Assembly (NCBI RefSeq): GCF_001659605.2
Contig: NC_035176.2
Location: 26,344,716-26,408,715 of the forward strand
Reading direction: 5' to 3'
DNA length: 64,000 nucleotides
From: Manihot esculenta
Lineage: Eukaryota; Streptophyta; Magnoliopsida; Malpighiales; Euphorbiaceae
Shown: in pieces, positions 43,501 through 56,816 of the stretch
Layout of the letters: every line of letters starts with the position of its first letter
Numbering within the stretch: the stretch's first letter is position 1
The notes under the pieces: generated by a model
The model's database searches: none
Told to the model about the DNA's origin: nothing
The model's input: the letters and a program-made list of their open reading frames with translations, nothing else
Position numbers and translations under genes: made by a program

Positions 43501-45412
43501 CCAGACCAAGGATCCCAGATGGAGGCCTAGTGCCTTTCTAGTTGATGATCCTTCCCTTGACATTTCTGTTATAAGGTAAATTTCTCTGCGGGGCTCGTTC
43601 ATGTTCATATTCATAACCTTTTAATTTCATAAAGGGAATTTAATGCTAAGATCATGCATATTTTGCAGAGAGGCTTTCCATTGTCGGGTGCTATTATGCA
43701 CCTGGCGTGTTCGTCGTGCTTGGATAAGAAGCCTATTAAAGAAATGCTGCAACATTGATGTACAGCGAGAAATGTTTAAGCACTTGGGCTGGATTTTGTA
43801 TTCTACAAGGAGTGGGCCAAATGCTGTGGATGCCATTGAAGAGTTCATGCAAGTATATATTGACCAGAGTGTCTTTATGGATTATTTCAAGAGGAGGTGG
43901 TTACCATATATAGGTGTGTTTCTTTTATGCTGGACCTCATCTTCTCAGGATCACACAGCTTCGCTTCCTTTGGTTGGAGTAACCTTTTGTTTTCTTGTCT
44001 TTCCTTGGCACCATCTTTCCAATTATCATCCATTTTGTGTATTATTCAGAGTTTCTTCCCCCCAGGACCAGCTGTGTTCAGTAAACTAGCTTCAATAGCA
44101 TATTAGTACATAAAATTGTGAAAATAGGTTATTCTTTATACAAAATCTTCACTATGAAATTATTTTGCCATAGTGGGTATTAGGATATATGCCAGAGGAG
44201 TATGATCTTGGGCTTAACAAGGGCAACATATTGAGACATAATTTGTGTTACTGGTATTTGATCAAATTTCTAAGTCTTCAAATACATTTTGAAATGTAAA
44301 AAATTGTATATTCGTGGAATTTCTTGATGTCTACAGTTTCTTCTGAACATTTTCACTGATGAAGTCTATGTAGATCAATTTATCAGTAATGGGACGTGTT
44401 ACATGCATAAAATGAGTGAAAGATAGTGAAAACGAATTGAAATGTTTCAGACAACAAAATGCATGTAGTGACATCAATGGAAAATGAGTTTTGTATGGGG
44501 AATTGTTTGTTCATTAATTTTAGTAAATATAAAGTTATAATTTCATGGTTGATGTATACCTAATATCCTTGCTATCTGGTATTGTTGACTACCATCTCAA
44601 TATGGCCATTTGAAGTGTAAATAAAGTCCTATCACATAAGGTTGAGAAGAAGGGCGGAAAAAGTTTTAGCCATAATTTTGTAATTTTGAACTTTGATCTT
44701 AACTTGACCCTGTCTTGCAGAGTTGTGGGTCAACAGCGTGAGGTCTCTACCTGTGGCTGGTACAGAACCCCTGGCTGCAATTGAATCCTATCACATAAGG
44801 TTGAAATCAAAGCTTTTTGATGAGCAACATGCTAATTCCTGGATGAGGATTGACTGGTTAATCCACACTTTGACCACTGAATTTCACTCCTCGTATTGGT
44901 TAGATCAATACAGTGAAGAAAGTGGGTATTTTGCAAATATAAGGGACAAGTCTTTCTTAACTAATGCTTGGCATCAGGCTTTGCACATTTCTGACATCGA
45001 TGTGATGTTGGATGTGCAAAATCTCCTACTTGCAAAAGTCATATCTCAAACTGACAGAAGTCTGGCATATACGGTTTGGAATCCTGGTACCGAATTCTCC
45101 CTATGTGACTGTCCCTGTTCAAGGCTGGGAAATCTTTGTAAGCATGTCATTAAGGTGGCCATTTTATGTAAAAATCGGCAGGTCGCAAGGCCGTTATTGG
45201 CAGTTCAAGTTTATAGGCAAGCCTTGCTTACCCTTCTGCAGAATCCCCCCGATGATCCTCTAGTTCTTGACCATGCAATTTTGCATGTAACTCATTTGCA
45301 ACACGATATCAAAGGCTTGGAAGACTTGTCTAACAATGGTTTGCTCCAGCCTGTCCCTTCTGAAGTGAACCGTCAATTGGGGGAGAATTTGCTTTTTCCA
45401 CGTTTTCTTTGA
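40574..45412 (+). CDS. SWIM zinc-finger protein with MULE-transposase-like domain
   Basis: Coding exons: 40574-40606, 41534-41805, 42132-42792, 43376-43575, 43669-43913, 44721-45412. All introns are GT-AG and phases join into 700 residues. The N-terminus includes IPFARVDDFVKGESSNAECP and YWCSYGPEDYRD; a HVDKTGAPCHG block follows. A region resembling the MULE transposase core starts near residue 323 (LLVFD at D332; FLVDD at 379-380). A SWIM finger CDCPCSRLGNLCKH has C599, C601, C610 and H612. Length and order match the plant family of Arabidopsis At1g60560/At4g13970, which has no established biochemical role that I know of. The protein probably derives from a transposase but acts as a single-copy host gene. 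An in-frame ATG at 41534 is an alternative start. Confidence 0.85.
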
Positions 45413-46400
45413 CTGGGCATTTGAGAAGGTGAGCAGATATCCATTTTCAGCTTTACCAATGTTTTAAACAAGACCAGGAAATTTGGCTCCCTGATATGCT
45501 GCAATCAGTCATTAATTTGCACCAGTGTGCTTCAAAAAGATCTCAAGTCCTGCGTGCATGAAGTTCAGATTCTTCAGCAGCGGGATGCATTGTATTGGTT
45601 TCCAAGATTTTGATATTCCCAGACTGTCGTCTGATTTTGCTTTATTCTTAACTGGGCATGGGATGGGGAGAAATGGACGAACAAATGAAGTTCTATTATC
45701 TCAAGGTCTGGAATTCTCCTGAGGTTAATTTTGAACCTGTTCAGTCAATTTTGATTCTTGATACGTTCAGTCACTGAATGACCCCTTATGGTTAGTTATC
45801 TTACATTGTTCCTTCAAGATGATTTTTTTCCCGTCTTCTCTTTTGAAAAAACAAACAATTTCAACTTTGCAATTGTAGGGAATGTAATATGGAAGGCTCA
45901 TGGTCAGGATCAACGGCTAATGGTATTGTTACTTTTAACGCTAGATATTTACTCCGCACTTTGCAAAAGGTAAGTTACATTCATAGACACAATAAAGCTT
46001 TTTTTTTTTTTTTTTTCTGGCTTTATCTAATGGAAAATTCTTATCTGCACCAGATCATTTATAAACCCGTTACCAATATGCATTCATTTCTGAATTTTTA
46101 TAACATTTTAGATTGGCTGGATATATATAATGGTGTTGGGGAGGCTTACTCTTATCTAATATCTTGTATGGAATGCGTGGCAGATGATAACAATGTGTGT
46201 TTCGCCCCAAGTTGTAGTCGTGGTTTTGCTCATCAGACAGAATTTGCAGCAAAGAGTAAGCCAATCTATTAGAAATGTATCAGTCAATTGGTAGTGTTTC
46301 ATTAATTGCCTTGGTTTTGTTTGATAGAATGCAGGGGAAGATGCAAGTTCACTTTGAATCGCACATGGCAAAGAGGATTTAAGTTTGTCTAAACGATGAG
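45413..46400 (+). other. Probable 3' UTR and flank of the SWIM gene
   Basis: A donor-like GAGAAG|GTGAGC lies 14 bp after the stop codon, and a possible acceptor ATTGTAG lies near 45879, so part of this stretch may be a spliced 3' UTR. No conserved protein is encoded. Confidence 0.35.
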
Positions 46401-49400
46401 CTCTGCTGACACTGATTGTTGATCGAGTTTGTGTTCCTCAGCATCTGCTTCTATTAGGGTTTGAAAAAGGATAAACTGAATTAACACAAGAAAATACTGA
46501 ACTAAATCAAATTAGAAGATAAAATTAATCAGAATTGAACCAGTTCAATTCGATTTGATTCGTCAAGGCTTGAGCTTTAGACATTGTTTATATTTATTTT
46601 GGGAAATGTTTTACGTTTGGCATTGTTTGGCTTGTTCAAATTAAGTTGTTGCTTGATTCGTGCAATTAATTAAGCATTTCAAAGGCACAATATTGGAAAT
46701 GAATGCAAAATAGAAAAAGAATAAAGACCTCAAAGTAAACAAAATTTAATCTTCTCCCGTGACATTATTCATTTTGTGAAAAAAAACATTCAAATGAATT
46801 TTTATAAAATTATACAAGATTTTTAATTATAAATTTTTAAGTTAAAAATAATTAAATTCTTTCACTTCAAATAAAAAAAAAATTTATTTGAAAAAATTAA
46901 TTAAATTAAATTTTGCAGAATTTTTAATTTCAAATAGAGAGAATAAAAAAAATTATAAAAAAAATGAAAAATTGCAGCTCCTAATCTTAAATTTCAACCA
47001 TTCATCTTCTTATCAACCCTTAAACTATAATTTCCAAATCAACAGTAATTGCAAACTATAGAATCAACAACAATTGCAAATTTATAGAAATTATATGAAG
47101 AAAAAGAAATTGAAGGGAGGGTTAGAAACTGTGTTTTTCTTCTATTATCTCCTGTTATTCAATTACATACAAATAAGAAATTATAAAAATAAAAATAAAA
47201 ATAAAAATAAAACTAACTAATGAATTGAATTAAAATTTTGAATTCATTTGGCTTACTTGCAAGACAAAAGAAGTGCTTTCTTTCTATCTTACTTGCAAGA
47301 CAAGAAAAAAAATTAAACAACAAATTCATGCATGCAAATAAAAGAAGATAAAAAAAAAAAAAAAAAACAAGTGATTCCTTTTTGTGCTCAAATCTATTGG
47401 CCAGAGAAAAAACAACAAAAAATACCTGAAATTCACCTCAATGGAGGAGAGTAGAATCTATATCCAAGCAGGAGAAATAAACAAGAAGCAAGGAAAAACA
47501 CTGCTAGGAGAAATAAACAAGAAGCAAGGAAAAAATCGCTAGTGGTAAGAAAATTTAGGCGAAAACTAAAACTAAAACACAGAGAAAAGAGAGAATTTCT
47601 CCAAAAAATCTTATAATTAATCTATGACAGTGTCAATTCAATTCACAACCCGCTTACCCTATTTCAAGCCGTCTATTAGGTAATTATAAAAGAGTGATTT
47701 TGTGGTTTTGCATATTTTTCAAGTGAGATGGGAGTTTAATTTTGTGAAAAAATACCATAAATTTTTCTCTCCATTAAAACTATTATAATTTGATTATGTG
47801 CTTAAATATTTAATTAAAAATTACAAAAAATTATCTTTTGGTCTCATGCTTTTGTCAAATCAGAGTTATGACAAAAAAAAAAAAAAACTATAATTTTTAG
47901 CCTAATAGTACATAAAATTCAAGTTTTTTCGAGATTTTATATTTTTTAATCCATTAATTTTAGTTCTGACATAATTAATTATATTTTCAAAATTTGAAGA
48001 ATTTTTATCTAGATCAAGAATTTAATTTAGGTGAAGTGTACCTTTTTCTTAAATGGCATGCTATATATATATTTTTATTATTAAAGCGGACTTATCATTT
48101 TAAATATTAAGGTTAGTAATTTTCAATATAATTTTTCATTCGATTTGATTTTTTCGATAAAAATCAAAATAACCAAATCAAACTAATTTTTAAAACTATA
48201 TTATTTTATTATGTTTTATATACGCAAAAGTATTCTAACCCTAGTTCATCATTCATCTCATTTAATTTGCTCTTACTGCCAGCACGGCTTCTCTTCTTGA
48301 TTTGAATACAAGTATAATTTCTTCACTCTATATATGCCTCCTTCTGAGAGACAATCGGAAGAGGAGATGTTTCAGTGAACAACCGAAGGAGGAGGAGTGA
48401 CAACAAGCGCTAAACTCCATTCATGAACGAGAAATTTTAGAGGAAGAGGAATTTCAAACCTCCACTGGTTAGCATGGCCTCCTTCTAAAGATTGTCAAGG
48501 AAGTATACCTCTAAGCATGGCAGTGTTACTTTGCAGCCCTCATTATCGATGTCGTTTTGCAATTTTTTTTTATTTGTAATTAAATTATTTTACACTTATC
48601 TTGAAGCAAATTTGATGAAATTATTTAACGGAAAGTGGATTTTAGAGTGTTATTGCAATTGATTCGAAATTGAAATTTGAGAAGTCGAGGAGGAAATAAA
48701 CTGAAATTGCAGAATTTTAATTAAGCGCAGATTTTTAACATCAATTTTAATTTTTTTTAGATCGAATCAAATAATTCTGTTAAATTTAATTCGATTCTTC
48801 TTTAATTTTAATTTGATTTTCGCTAGAATTTTATATAGTCAATTTTTTTATAGAAAAATAGACCCTCTGATAATAAAAAAGATAAATAGTATGGCCCTGA
48901 ACATATTTCCCCCAAATTGTATTATTAATCTGAATAATTTTTTTTTAAAATTTAAAATTTTAACTAATTATGTCAAAATTAGAAGTAGTATATTAAAATA
49001 AAAAAAGTCTAAAAGATTTGGATTTTATGCGCTATTAACCCTAATTTTTATTATTAACAAAGTATAAATTTTCTATTTATCTCATTAAACTTTTGATAAC
49101 AATGCATTGAATATTTAATTCAAAATTACATTTAATTATGAATATAGTCCTATTTAAAAAATTTAAAAAGTAAAGGAAATTTTAGATTCCATTTTGATCA
49201 TCCTCAAATCTACTGTAGTGCACGAACTGCTAATATTTGCAGGCTCTTTTAAATACTCTCTTTCTCCTCTCGTTTTCTATTGATTTATCATTATTTTCTC
49301 TAAACTTATCATATCGATGGTTGTGGATTATCACTTGAATGGCTGCGAAGTCGTAGAGTTAGAGCAAATGGAGAATAAATGAAGAATAAAAATTCACCAA

Positions 49401-50599
49401 TTTCCCTTTTTTATTGTATTTTTAATTTTTATTTTAAATAGAATCTACTTTGATAATTAAAAAAATTTCAAATAGTTGTTTAATATTATATTATTAAAAT
49501 TTATATTGCTAACAAAAAAAATACTATTTAACTGAAGCGTATTTATTATAAATTTAAATTTAGAGTTAATTTTTTTTTCAATTAAAATTTAACCTTATAA
49601 AATTTACTTCAAATACATTTTATTATTATTTATATTATCGAAACTAACGAAATTATTATATTTATTAATATATCAATATCATATTATCATATCACATGAG
49701 CAAAATTTACGGTTAAATCACTAAAAAAAATTTTATTACTTTATTTTCATTACAATTTTATTTTATACTTTCATTTTTTCCAAATTACATTATTTTAATA
49801 TTTGATCAAATACACTCTATCATAATTCATATAGTTAAAAATTAATAAAATTGATAAATCACTCTATTTCACTGTTAAATATATTTAAAATTATTTATTT
49901 TTTAATTTTTATTAATAAATTTTTAATAATAATTTATTTTGGATAAATTATTATCAACTGAATTTTTTAAATTTATTTCAATATATTTATTATTTAGTAT
50001 TATTTTTAAAATTATTATTAAAAAAATAATTTTATTAAGTATATTAGTTATGAAATATTAAAAATTAATTTAAAATAATATTTTCATATAAATTAGTTTT
50101 AAGAATATCAAAATAATAAAATAATTTTTTTAAATTGTTCATTTAACTCTAAGCATAATGACAATCAAACACTTTTTCTAAATTATAATAATAATTATAT
50201 TTAAAAATATGATAATATATAAATTAAATTAGAATTTAACTATTTAGTCTGATTTAATTCAATTACTAAAGGTATATATAATTTATTTGAAGATGCAGGT
50301 TTTAGTTTTCTTATCATCTCTTACTAAAAAAAAAAGAAAGAAAACGTTAAGATTTGATTAATATAATAGATAATTATAAAAAATAACTTAGCATTTTTAA
50401 TTTTTTTTCGTAAATTTCAACCAATAAATATTTCTTTTACCGATTAAACTTTAATATTTTGAAAAAAATAATAATTTGTTTTAAATATTTAAATTATTAT
50501 CAATTTTACTCTGAAATTTACAAATATAGCATGATAAGTGTCAATTATATGTCAAGTGAGATAGTAATTCCATTAATTTCTAATGGCACAAATTGATAT
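46401..50599. other. AT-rich intergenic DNA
   Basis: This is a long A/T-rich stretch with homopolymer runs. A purine-rich 25-bp unit (AGGAGAAATAAACAAGAAGC) is partly duplicated near 47470-47530. I found no gene or element that I can support. Confidence 0.65.
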
Positions 50600-51037
50600 A
50601 TGATGATAATTTAGCCTTGAACACTCCGGCTCAGGTTGAGTCTATACTGGAAAGGTTAGGCTATAACTCTATTAAGATCTAATACGTAGGTCTGCTTCAC
50701 ATACAAGTTCAGAACTTATTTTGATGAACTGAAGCCTACATATAGGAGGTTTAACTTGATTAACTTGTTGGGTGGGACAACAGACTCCGTAACGTCCGAG
50801 ATCGTATCCACATGGTGCTAGATGGAATTAAATGGCCGCTTAATGATGGAAAAAGACGCAGTACGTCTGTACATACAACCAAGCGTGACTATGACAGAAG
50901 GGTACAAATGCAGGACGGTGGTTACACTTCATTAGAGAATAAAAGACAAAAGGAACAAAAGAAACAGGGGAGGACAAACCAAACCAAACTTACCAAAATA
51001 CACCTTGAGCCTACCCTTTACTAGATCTCAAAACATC
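50600..51037 (+). repeat. Probable 5' LTR end of Tat-like element D
   Basis: Sequence of higher GC ends ...CTCAAAACATCA directly before the PBS-like ATTGGTGCCATCTGTGG. The left edge is not determined. The LTR assignment rests on the PBS-like site and the gag downstream. Confidence 0.5.
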
Positions 51038-51056
51038 AATTGGTGCCATCTGTGGA
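51038..51056 (+). other. PBS-like site of element D
   Basis: ATTGGTGCCATCTGTGG resembles the TTGGTGCCGTCTGTGGG sequence commonly found right after the LTR in plant Tat-lineage gypsy elements. Confidence 0.5.
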
Positions 51057-51115
51057 AACGAAGGAGATCTTTTTATCACCGGAGTTCTCATCCTCATTTC
51101 ACCCACTAAGATCCA

Positions 51116-54100
51116 CATGGCCAACCACGGTGAAACCATACTGGAAACACCCCAAACGACATGAGTTTAACTCAGGAAGGATCACAGTTCTCATTCTTTA
51201 GCCCAACTCCCCTATTAAATCAGCCACCTATATTGTTTAACCCATCATCGAGCTCAGCCAGAACTATGTCTCGAACTATCTTGTCTGACTAAGAGCTGCA
51301 AAGTATGGTTCTCCAGTTACAAAATACTACCCAATGGCTAGGCCAGATATTACAATAGAGAGGGGTCAACACTCTATTGAGCATACCATCTGTAGCCGAG
51401 GGGCTCAACCTCAATGAGCCCCAACCCACATTAAACTATCAAGCCCCTCAGCAGAACAGTAGGAGAACATATGATAAAGATGGAGAGGCTAGTTGGAGAA
51501 ACGAGCCAATAGTCGGAGAAACGAGCCAATAGCCAGAGCAAAAGGTAGGGTAATAAGATAGCTCATTAAGAGTGATGGGGCTGAGAGCTACTCCTCCGAG
51601 CCAGCAGAAAGGCTGGAGAGTGAAGAGCTACGAAGAGCTAGAAAGAAACTACCACTTGGAGAAGAGGCCCAGAAGGGAAGACGTGGATGTAGATCATAAG
51701 CTATAAAGGTTGAAAGAGCAACTACTGATAGAGTTAGGAGCATGATAGAGCATAAATTAGTCCATTTTATATTAATATTATTGATGAATATTTACATAAT
51801 TTCTGCTTAATTTAGTGCTTTTAATATTATTTTGCAGAAAATGGTGTAAAAGGACAATTTGGAGAAAATCCCCCTAAAACTGCCTTCTTTGGAGCAGAAG
51901 AAGCCTGCCAAGTTGGATTCAAGTCAAGTTAAATGAGAAAAATATTTTGAAGCTTAAATATTCAAGCACTTGGGCCCATTGGACAGCCCAATCCCACAGC
52001 CCATTTCCGCACATTCCTGCACTTGGACAGCCCATGGACCAAGTGCTTCACGCCAATGGGCCAAGCGCATCATCAACTCACGCACATGGCCCGCCTCCAC
52101 CTCGCACTCATGACCGAGCCACACACGTCACATGTGCAAAAGGCAAACGTGGGACACATGCACATGGGCCCGCTTCAACGCTCACTTCGCAATGGACCGC
52201 ACATGGATAGCTCGCTCCAACTCTAGCCCATTCACAAACACATGTGGCCAGCACTTCAACTCCAGCCCGTTCTTGCGTAAAGGACCCGCCATCGCGCATG
52301 GACCCGCCGAAGCACTCCCACAAACGGACCAAGCTCTCTTCACGTGGATCAAGACCGCACTGTTCACTTGCAACCATGGGCCCGCACCTTCACTTGCACG
52401 TGGGCCCCGCCAAGGCACTTCAACAAGCACGCGCAAAAGGACCTGCACTGCCACTTGCACATGGCCCACCAAAAGCGTTTCAAACATTCACACACACATG
52501 AGCGGCAAATCCCAGCACACGTGGCCAGCAATTCCAAATTAGGGCGCTCCTCTGCACTTATTTAAAGGCTCTTCAGTGGACGACCAAGAAACACAATTTC
52601 CAATTCTCGGCAAATTCCGCAAGGAAGAAATCGGCTCCTTCGGTTCTTCTTCTTTTCTTTTTTTTTTTCCCTTTTATTTTTCTGTTTTTAATTCAGCCAA
52701 TGAGTGGCTGATTTCTTTAATCTAGTTGGATATTGGTTGAAACTTTAGTTGTTTAATGAATTGTGAGACTTGATCAAATATTGTTTAATTTTTGGGAGTT
52801 CAATATTCATGCAATTTCATACTTAATTTTCATATTACTTTGTTATTGAAATCTACGTTGATTTTTAATTGCAAAATAATTATTTGTTAGTTTGAATGAT
52901 TTAAGTCCGTAATTGCTTAGATTATTCTTACATAAGAATACTTGGCATAAAAACCAAGGAAGTTGCATGATCTAGCGTTATCTCCATACGTTTGGATAGC
53001 TAGGATTTGATCTCTCTATTTCTTAATGCAATTAACAGTTGTTTGTTGCCTGAGGCCCAAGGACGTTCCTTGGCAACTTGTTGATTAGTAATTAATTAGA
53101 GGACGTTCCCTAATTAATTTAATAATGAGAGACATGGTGGTGAGAAGCGTCTTCCATCTCCATAACTAATCTATTGAATCAACCCAAAAGAACAAAGTGT
53201 CTGTGATCAATCCTAACAACTAAAGTGGATCCAATACTTCAACTAGAGCTTTCTCATTATTGATTACTTTTTTATTTAATTATTTGCTTTCCATTATTAT
53301 TCTCATTATTAGTTTATTACAATCAATCTCAAACTCCCCCTGTTATTTTGTTGACAGTTTTGATCCCAATTTCAATTTATCTCGTTTGATCCCGCTTTCA
53401 GTTTTTATCTCATTTTTAGTTTATTATTGTTTCAGTTTATTTTCTTGGTCCCAAAAAGAGAAATAGATAAGTTCTCAATTCCCTGTGGATTCGATCCTTT
53501 CACCACTATCTGTAGTTGTAAATTGTTGATAACCAGAAAGGTTATTTTTGACCGGCTTCGACAACCGCGAGTCAGAGCACGAGACAACAGCAGTCCCCTA
53601 TTGCCAACCTTATCACCATTTGTTAGAAGAGTTCAATAAGAAACCATTCCAAAGAAGTTCATGATGTCAACCATGATAGCCTATAACAGGACATAAACCC
53701 CTAGGAGCATGTCTTGAACTATAAGACATTCATGGAATTGCAGACCCACTCGGATGCCTTAATGTGTAAGGTCTAGCCCACCACCTTAATAGGACCAGCT
53801 AGGGCATGGTTTAACAGTTTGGAGGTAGGAAGCATTAAGAGCTTCATAGACCTGGCTACTGTATTCATTAGCAAACTTATCACTGGAGTTCCAGCAGAAA
53901 GAAAAATGAGCTACTTAGAGATAGTTCGGCAGAGGAGGAATGAATTCCTGAGGGAGTATATCGCCAGGTTCAACTCTGAGACTTTTGTAGATATCTGAGC
54001 TGGATGAAGGGAGAGCAGTAGAAGCCATGCAAAAGAGCACAACCTACCTAGAGTTCTTTGGGTCGCTGTGCAGAAACTCCCCACTTCCCTATCAAAGCTG

Positions 54101-54784
54101 ATGAAGAGTGCTGAGAAATACATAAGGCAGGATAACACCTTGAGGACCAGCCGATTTTTCAAAGACGACAAAGATAGAGAAAGGGTTGGAGAGGACAAAA
54201 GACAAGATAGGCCGGATAGGAGGTAGGATCAGGGACCAGAGGCATTGAACAAACATCGGTGGGAGAGAAAGGAGTAGAGACCTTATCAACCCCGGCTCTC
54301 CACCGAGATTACTCCCGTGAATGTGTCCAAAGCCAAAGTACTCATGGCAGTCCAGGACAAAGATTTCATACAATGGCCCAAGCTCCTAAAGTAGAAGTGA
54401 GCAAAAGGGATCCAGATAAGTACTGTCAATACCACAGAACTCATGGCCATGACACAAATGACTGCTACCAGTTAATAAATGAGATAGAAAGGCTAATCAA
54501 AAGAGGCCACCTTTGGAATTTCGTGAAGAAGTTAAAGGGCCGGAGGCAATAACAAAATGTAGTTGGAGAAAGGCCCAGGAGAGAGATCAGAGCGCTAATA
54601 AACGATGGCTCCAGCGAAAAAATCAACATGATTATGGGAGGGATCGGAGGCCATATGAGTCAGAGACAGAAGAAGGAGGTAGAAATCAAGATAAAAGCGG
54701 CACAGAAGTGATGCAGGTTGCTGAACACTCTCCAATAACCATCTCTTTTTTCCTGGAGGATGTGTAGGGAGTGCAGATGCCCCA
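51116..54784 (+). pseudogene. Broken gag of Tat-like gypsy element D (interrupted by a solo LTR)
   Basis: The gag region starts near ATG 51116, is cut at 51742 by the solo LTR and resumes at 53575. After the gap the frames read like a retrotransposon Gag: GPARAWFNSLEVGSIKSF, then FISKL, then RRNEFLREYIARFN. A zinc-finger-like tail then reads KYCQYHRTHGHDTNDC followed by IERLIKRGHLWNFV (54418-54530), which is characteristic of Tat-type gypsy Gag. In-frame stops (near 53700, 53760 and 53997) and shifts make it nonfunctional. Element C inserted at 54784/54785, so protease and pol of D should continue to the right of C, outside this window. Confidence 0.75.
51743..53574 (+). mobile_element. Solo LTR (non-chromoviral gypsy) inside element D gag
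   Basis: This 1,832-bp sequence starts TGATAGAGCATAAATTAG and ends ACAACCGCGAGTCA. It is flanked by GAGCA on both sides (51738-51742 and 53575-53579). The end region (CCCTGTGGATTCGATCC, ACCACTATCTGTAGTTG, TTTTTGACCGGCTTCGACAA) is typical of LTRs of large Ogre/Athila-like gypsy elements, as I recall them. There is no internal region between TSDs, so it is a solo LTR made by LTR-LTR recombination. A GC-rich block occupies about 51960-52560. Confidence 0.85.
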
Positions 54785-56816
54785 TGTAACGATCCGGAAA
54801 CCGGACCGCTACCGGCGCTAGGATCCAGATCGGCATAAGGCCGCCGGGACCCATAGCAAGCCTACTAAGCATCCTGTACAGCTGGTATAATCCTATACAT
54901 GATCAAACATTTCCATAAAACATAAAAACTTTACTTTTACCAAGCTTGACCTGTGTATGCACTATGACTGAACTCATAGAACCCCTAGGGTCAGCATACC
55001 CTATGTCAAACTCGGTCCAACACATATATCAACATAACGTAAAACTCATATACAAAGGGATTATCCAACTCGGGCCAAGCATAATACTATAACTCTGAAC
55101 ACATTACATAATATCGTTTTACAATACAACTCTTTTACATCATTACATAACCTTACATTACATTATGTCCACTGCTATTCTAGTACATATCATAACCATA
55201 GCCATATCCTGTTGACTTCCTGAACTATCTCTGACCCTGCAAACCTGGGGTTAGGGGAGAGGGGTGAGCTATAAAGCCCAGTGAGCAGAACGATAATAAA
55301 AATCATCTGAATATATGCTTTCATGAAATGCATCACATCACAAACATAACACATCAAGGATGAACTTGTCACCAATAGCCCTCCACAAATCGTAACATGT
55401 CCAACTGTGCCAGGGGCGATAAGGCCACGCCTGGTCTTTTCTCACATAACTCATATCATAACATGTCCAACTATGCCAGGGGCGATTAGGCCACACCTGG
55501 TCTTCTCTGTCATATAACATATTGCCAGGGGCGATTAGGCCACACCTGGTCTTTCCATCTCATTTCATACCATGTCATATCATATCATATCATATCGTAC
55601 TGAGGGCTAGAGGATCATTCAATATTCATCCACATCATCATCATCGTATTATGCAATGCATCATATTCGTGAATTCTAATGCAAACAACCTATTATATAA
55701 CATGGTATTCGTGATGCATGAACGTGCTTAAATCATTTGGTTTAAATTTAACAAAAACATAAGGTTCAGTTCTACTCACCTCTAACTAGCTCTAGGCTAA
55801 CTCTGAAGCAACTAACACTGCTAACCACCTCGGTTCCCCAGGTCCGATCCTACACAGGTGGACTTAAATGAGGGACCAAACAACTCTCACATAATACTAA
55901 ACATTTCCCCAAAAACCCCTCTAAAACACCTCAAAACATGCATGCAAAACAGGTAAAGGAAGGCTGGACATGGCACTTTCGGCGACAGGTTCAGCGGCCG
56001 AAAGTCCCTCCAAAGCCGAAACTCAGCCACTTTCGGCGGCACCTTCGACGGCCGAAAGTCCTTCCCAGAGACGAAACTCATGCATGTTTGGCGGCACCTT
56101 CGGCGGCCGAATCTCCCCTCCAGAGCCGAAAGTTCAACTTTCGGGGGTAAGGTTCGGCAGCCAAAAGCTGCCTCCACAGGCAGGTTCGGCGGCCGAAAGT
56201 CCCTTCGGCTGCCGAACCTGAGTTCATCCAGAACTCAACCTCATGCACAAACAAGTCTCCAAACATCCTAAACATGCATTCAACTTCTCAAAAACATGCA
56301 TAAATCCTTAACCATGCATAAAGGAGCTTAAAAACTAGATTAAACTCCAAAACAACATCAAAAAGCATACATAAATAGCTTATGACCCACATAAGCCAAA
56401 ACCATTAAGACAACCCATAATCTCACTTGCCCTCTCCCAATCATGCATACACTCTCCCACATGCATATGGGGCATAAACACTAGTCTAAGCCCCCAACAA
56501 TCAGCACATAAACATACATTGGACACAAAATCCACAAAAACCTTAACATGCATATCTACCCATACTCAACCATTAAAACCTCTTAAAACATCATTAAACA
56601 CAAAGGGAAGCAAGGATCTACACTTACCTCTTGAAGATCGAGGGTTGGTGCGATCCCTAACTCGGAGGTGTGGAGGATCCAAGCTCCAAAAGCCTCCAAG
56701 CACCAAAACTTCTATTTAAGCTTCAAAGCTTTAAAACTTCAAAACAAGGGTAGAACTCATGAAAACTTGAGGGATGGGTAGGGAAAGCATGAAAACGACC
56801 AAAGGAGGACAAAAAT
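54785..56816 (-). repeat. 3' LTR of element C, first part
   Basis: It begins TGTAACGATCCGG on the plus strand and is nearly the same as 63738-64000, most differences being C/T or G/A within the first 120 bp. Palindrome clusters lie at 55975-56220. The conserved donor-like site is at 56628/56627, the acceptor-like site at 55850 and the second donor at 55780/55779 (minus strand). It resumes at 59035. Confidence 0.88.

Noticed and set aside
45889..46272. 127-residue frame downstream of the SWIM gene
   Set aside because: It contains a long T-homopolymer translated as Phe and shows no conserved motif; it is probably 3' UTR or flank.
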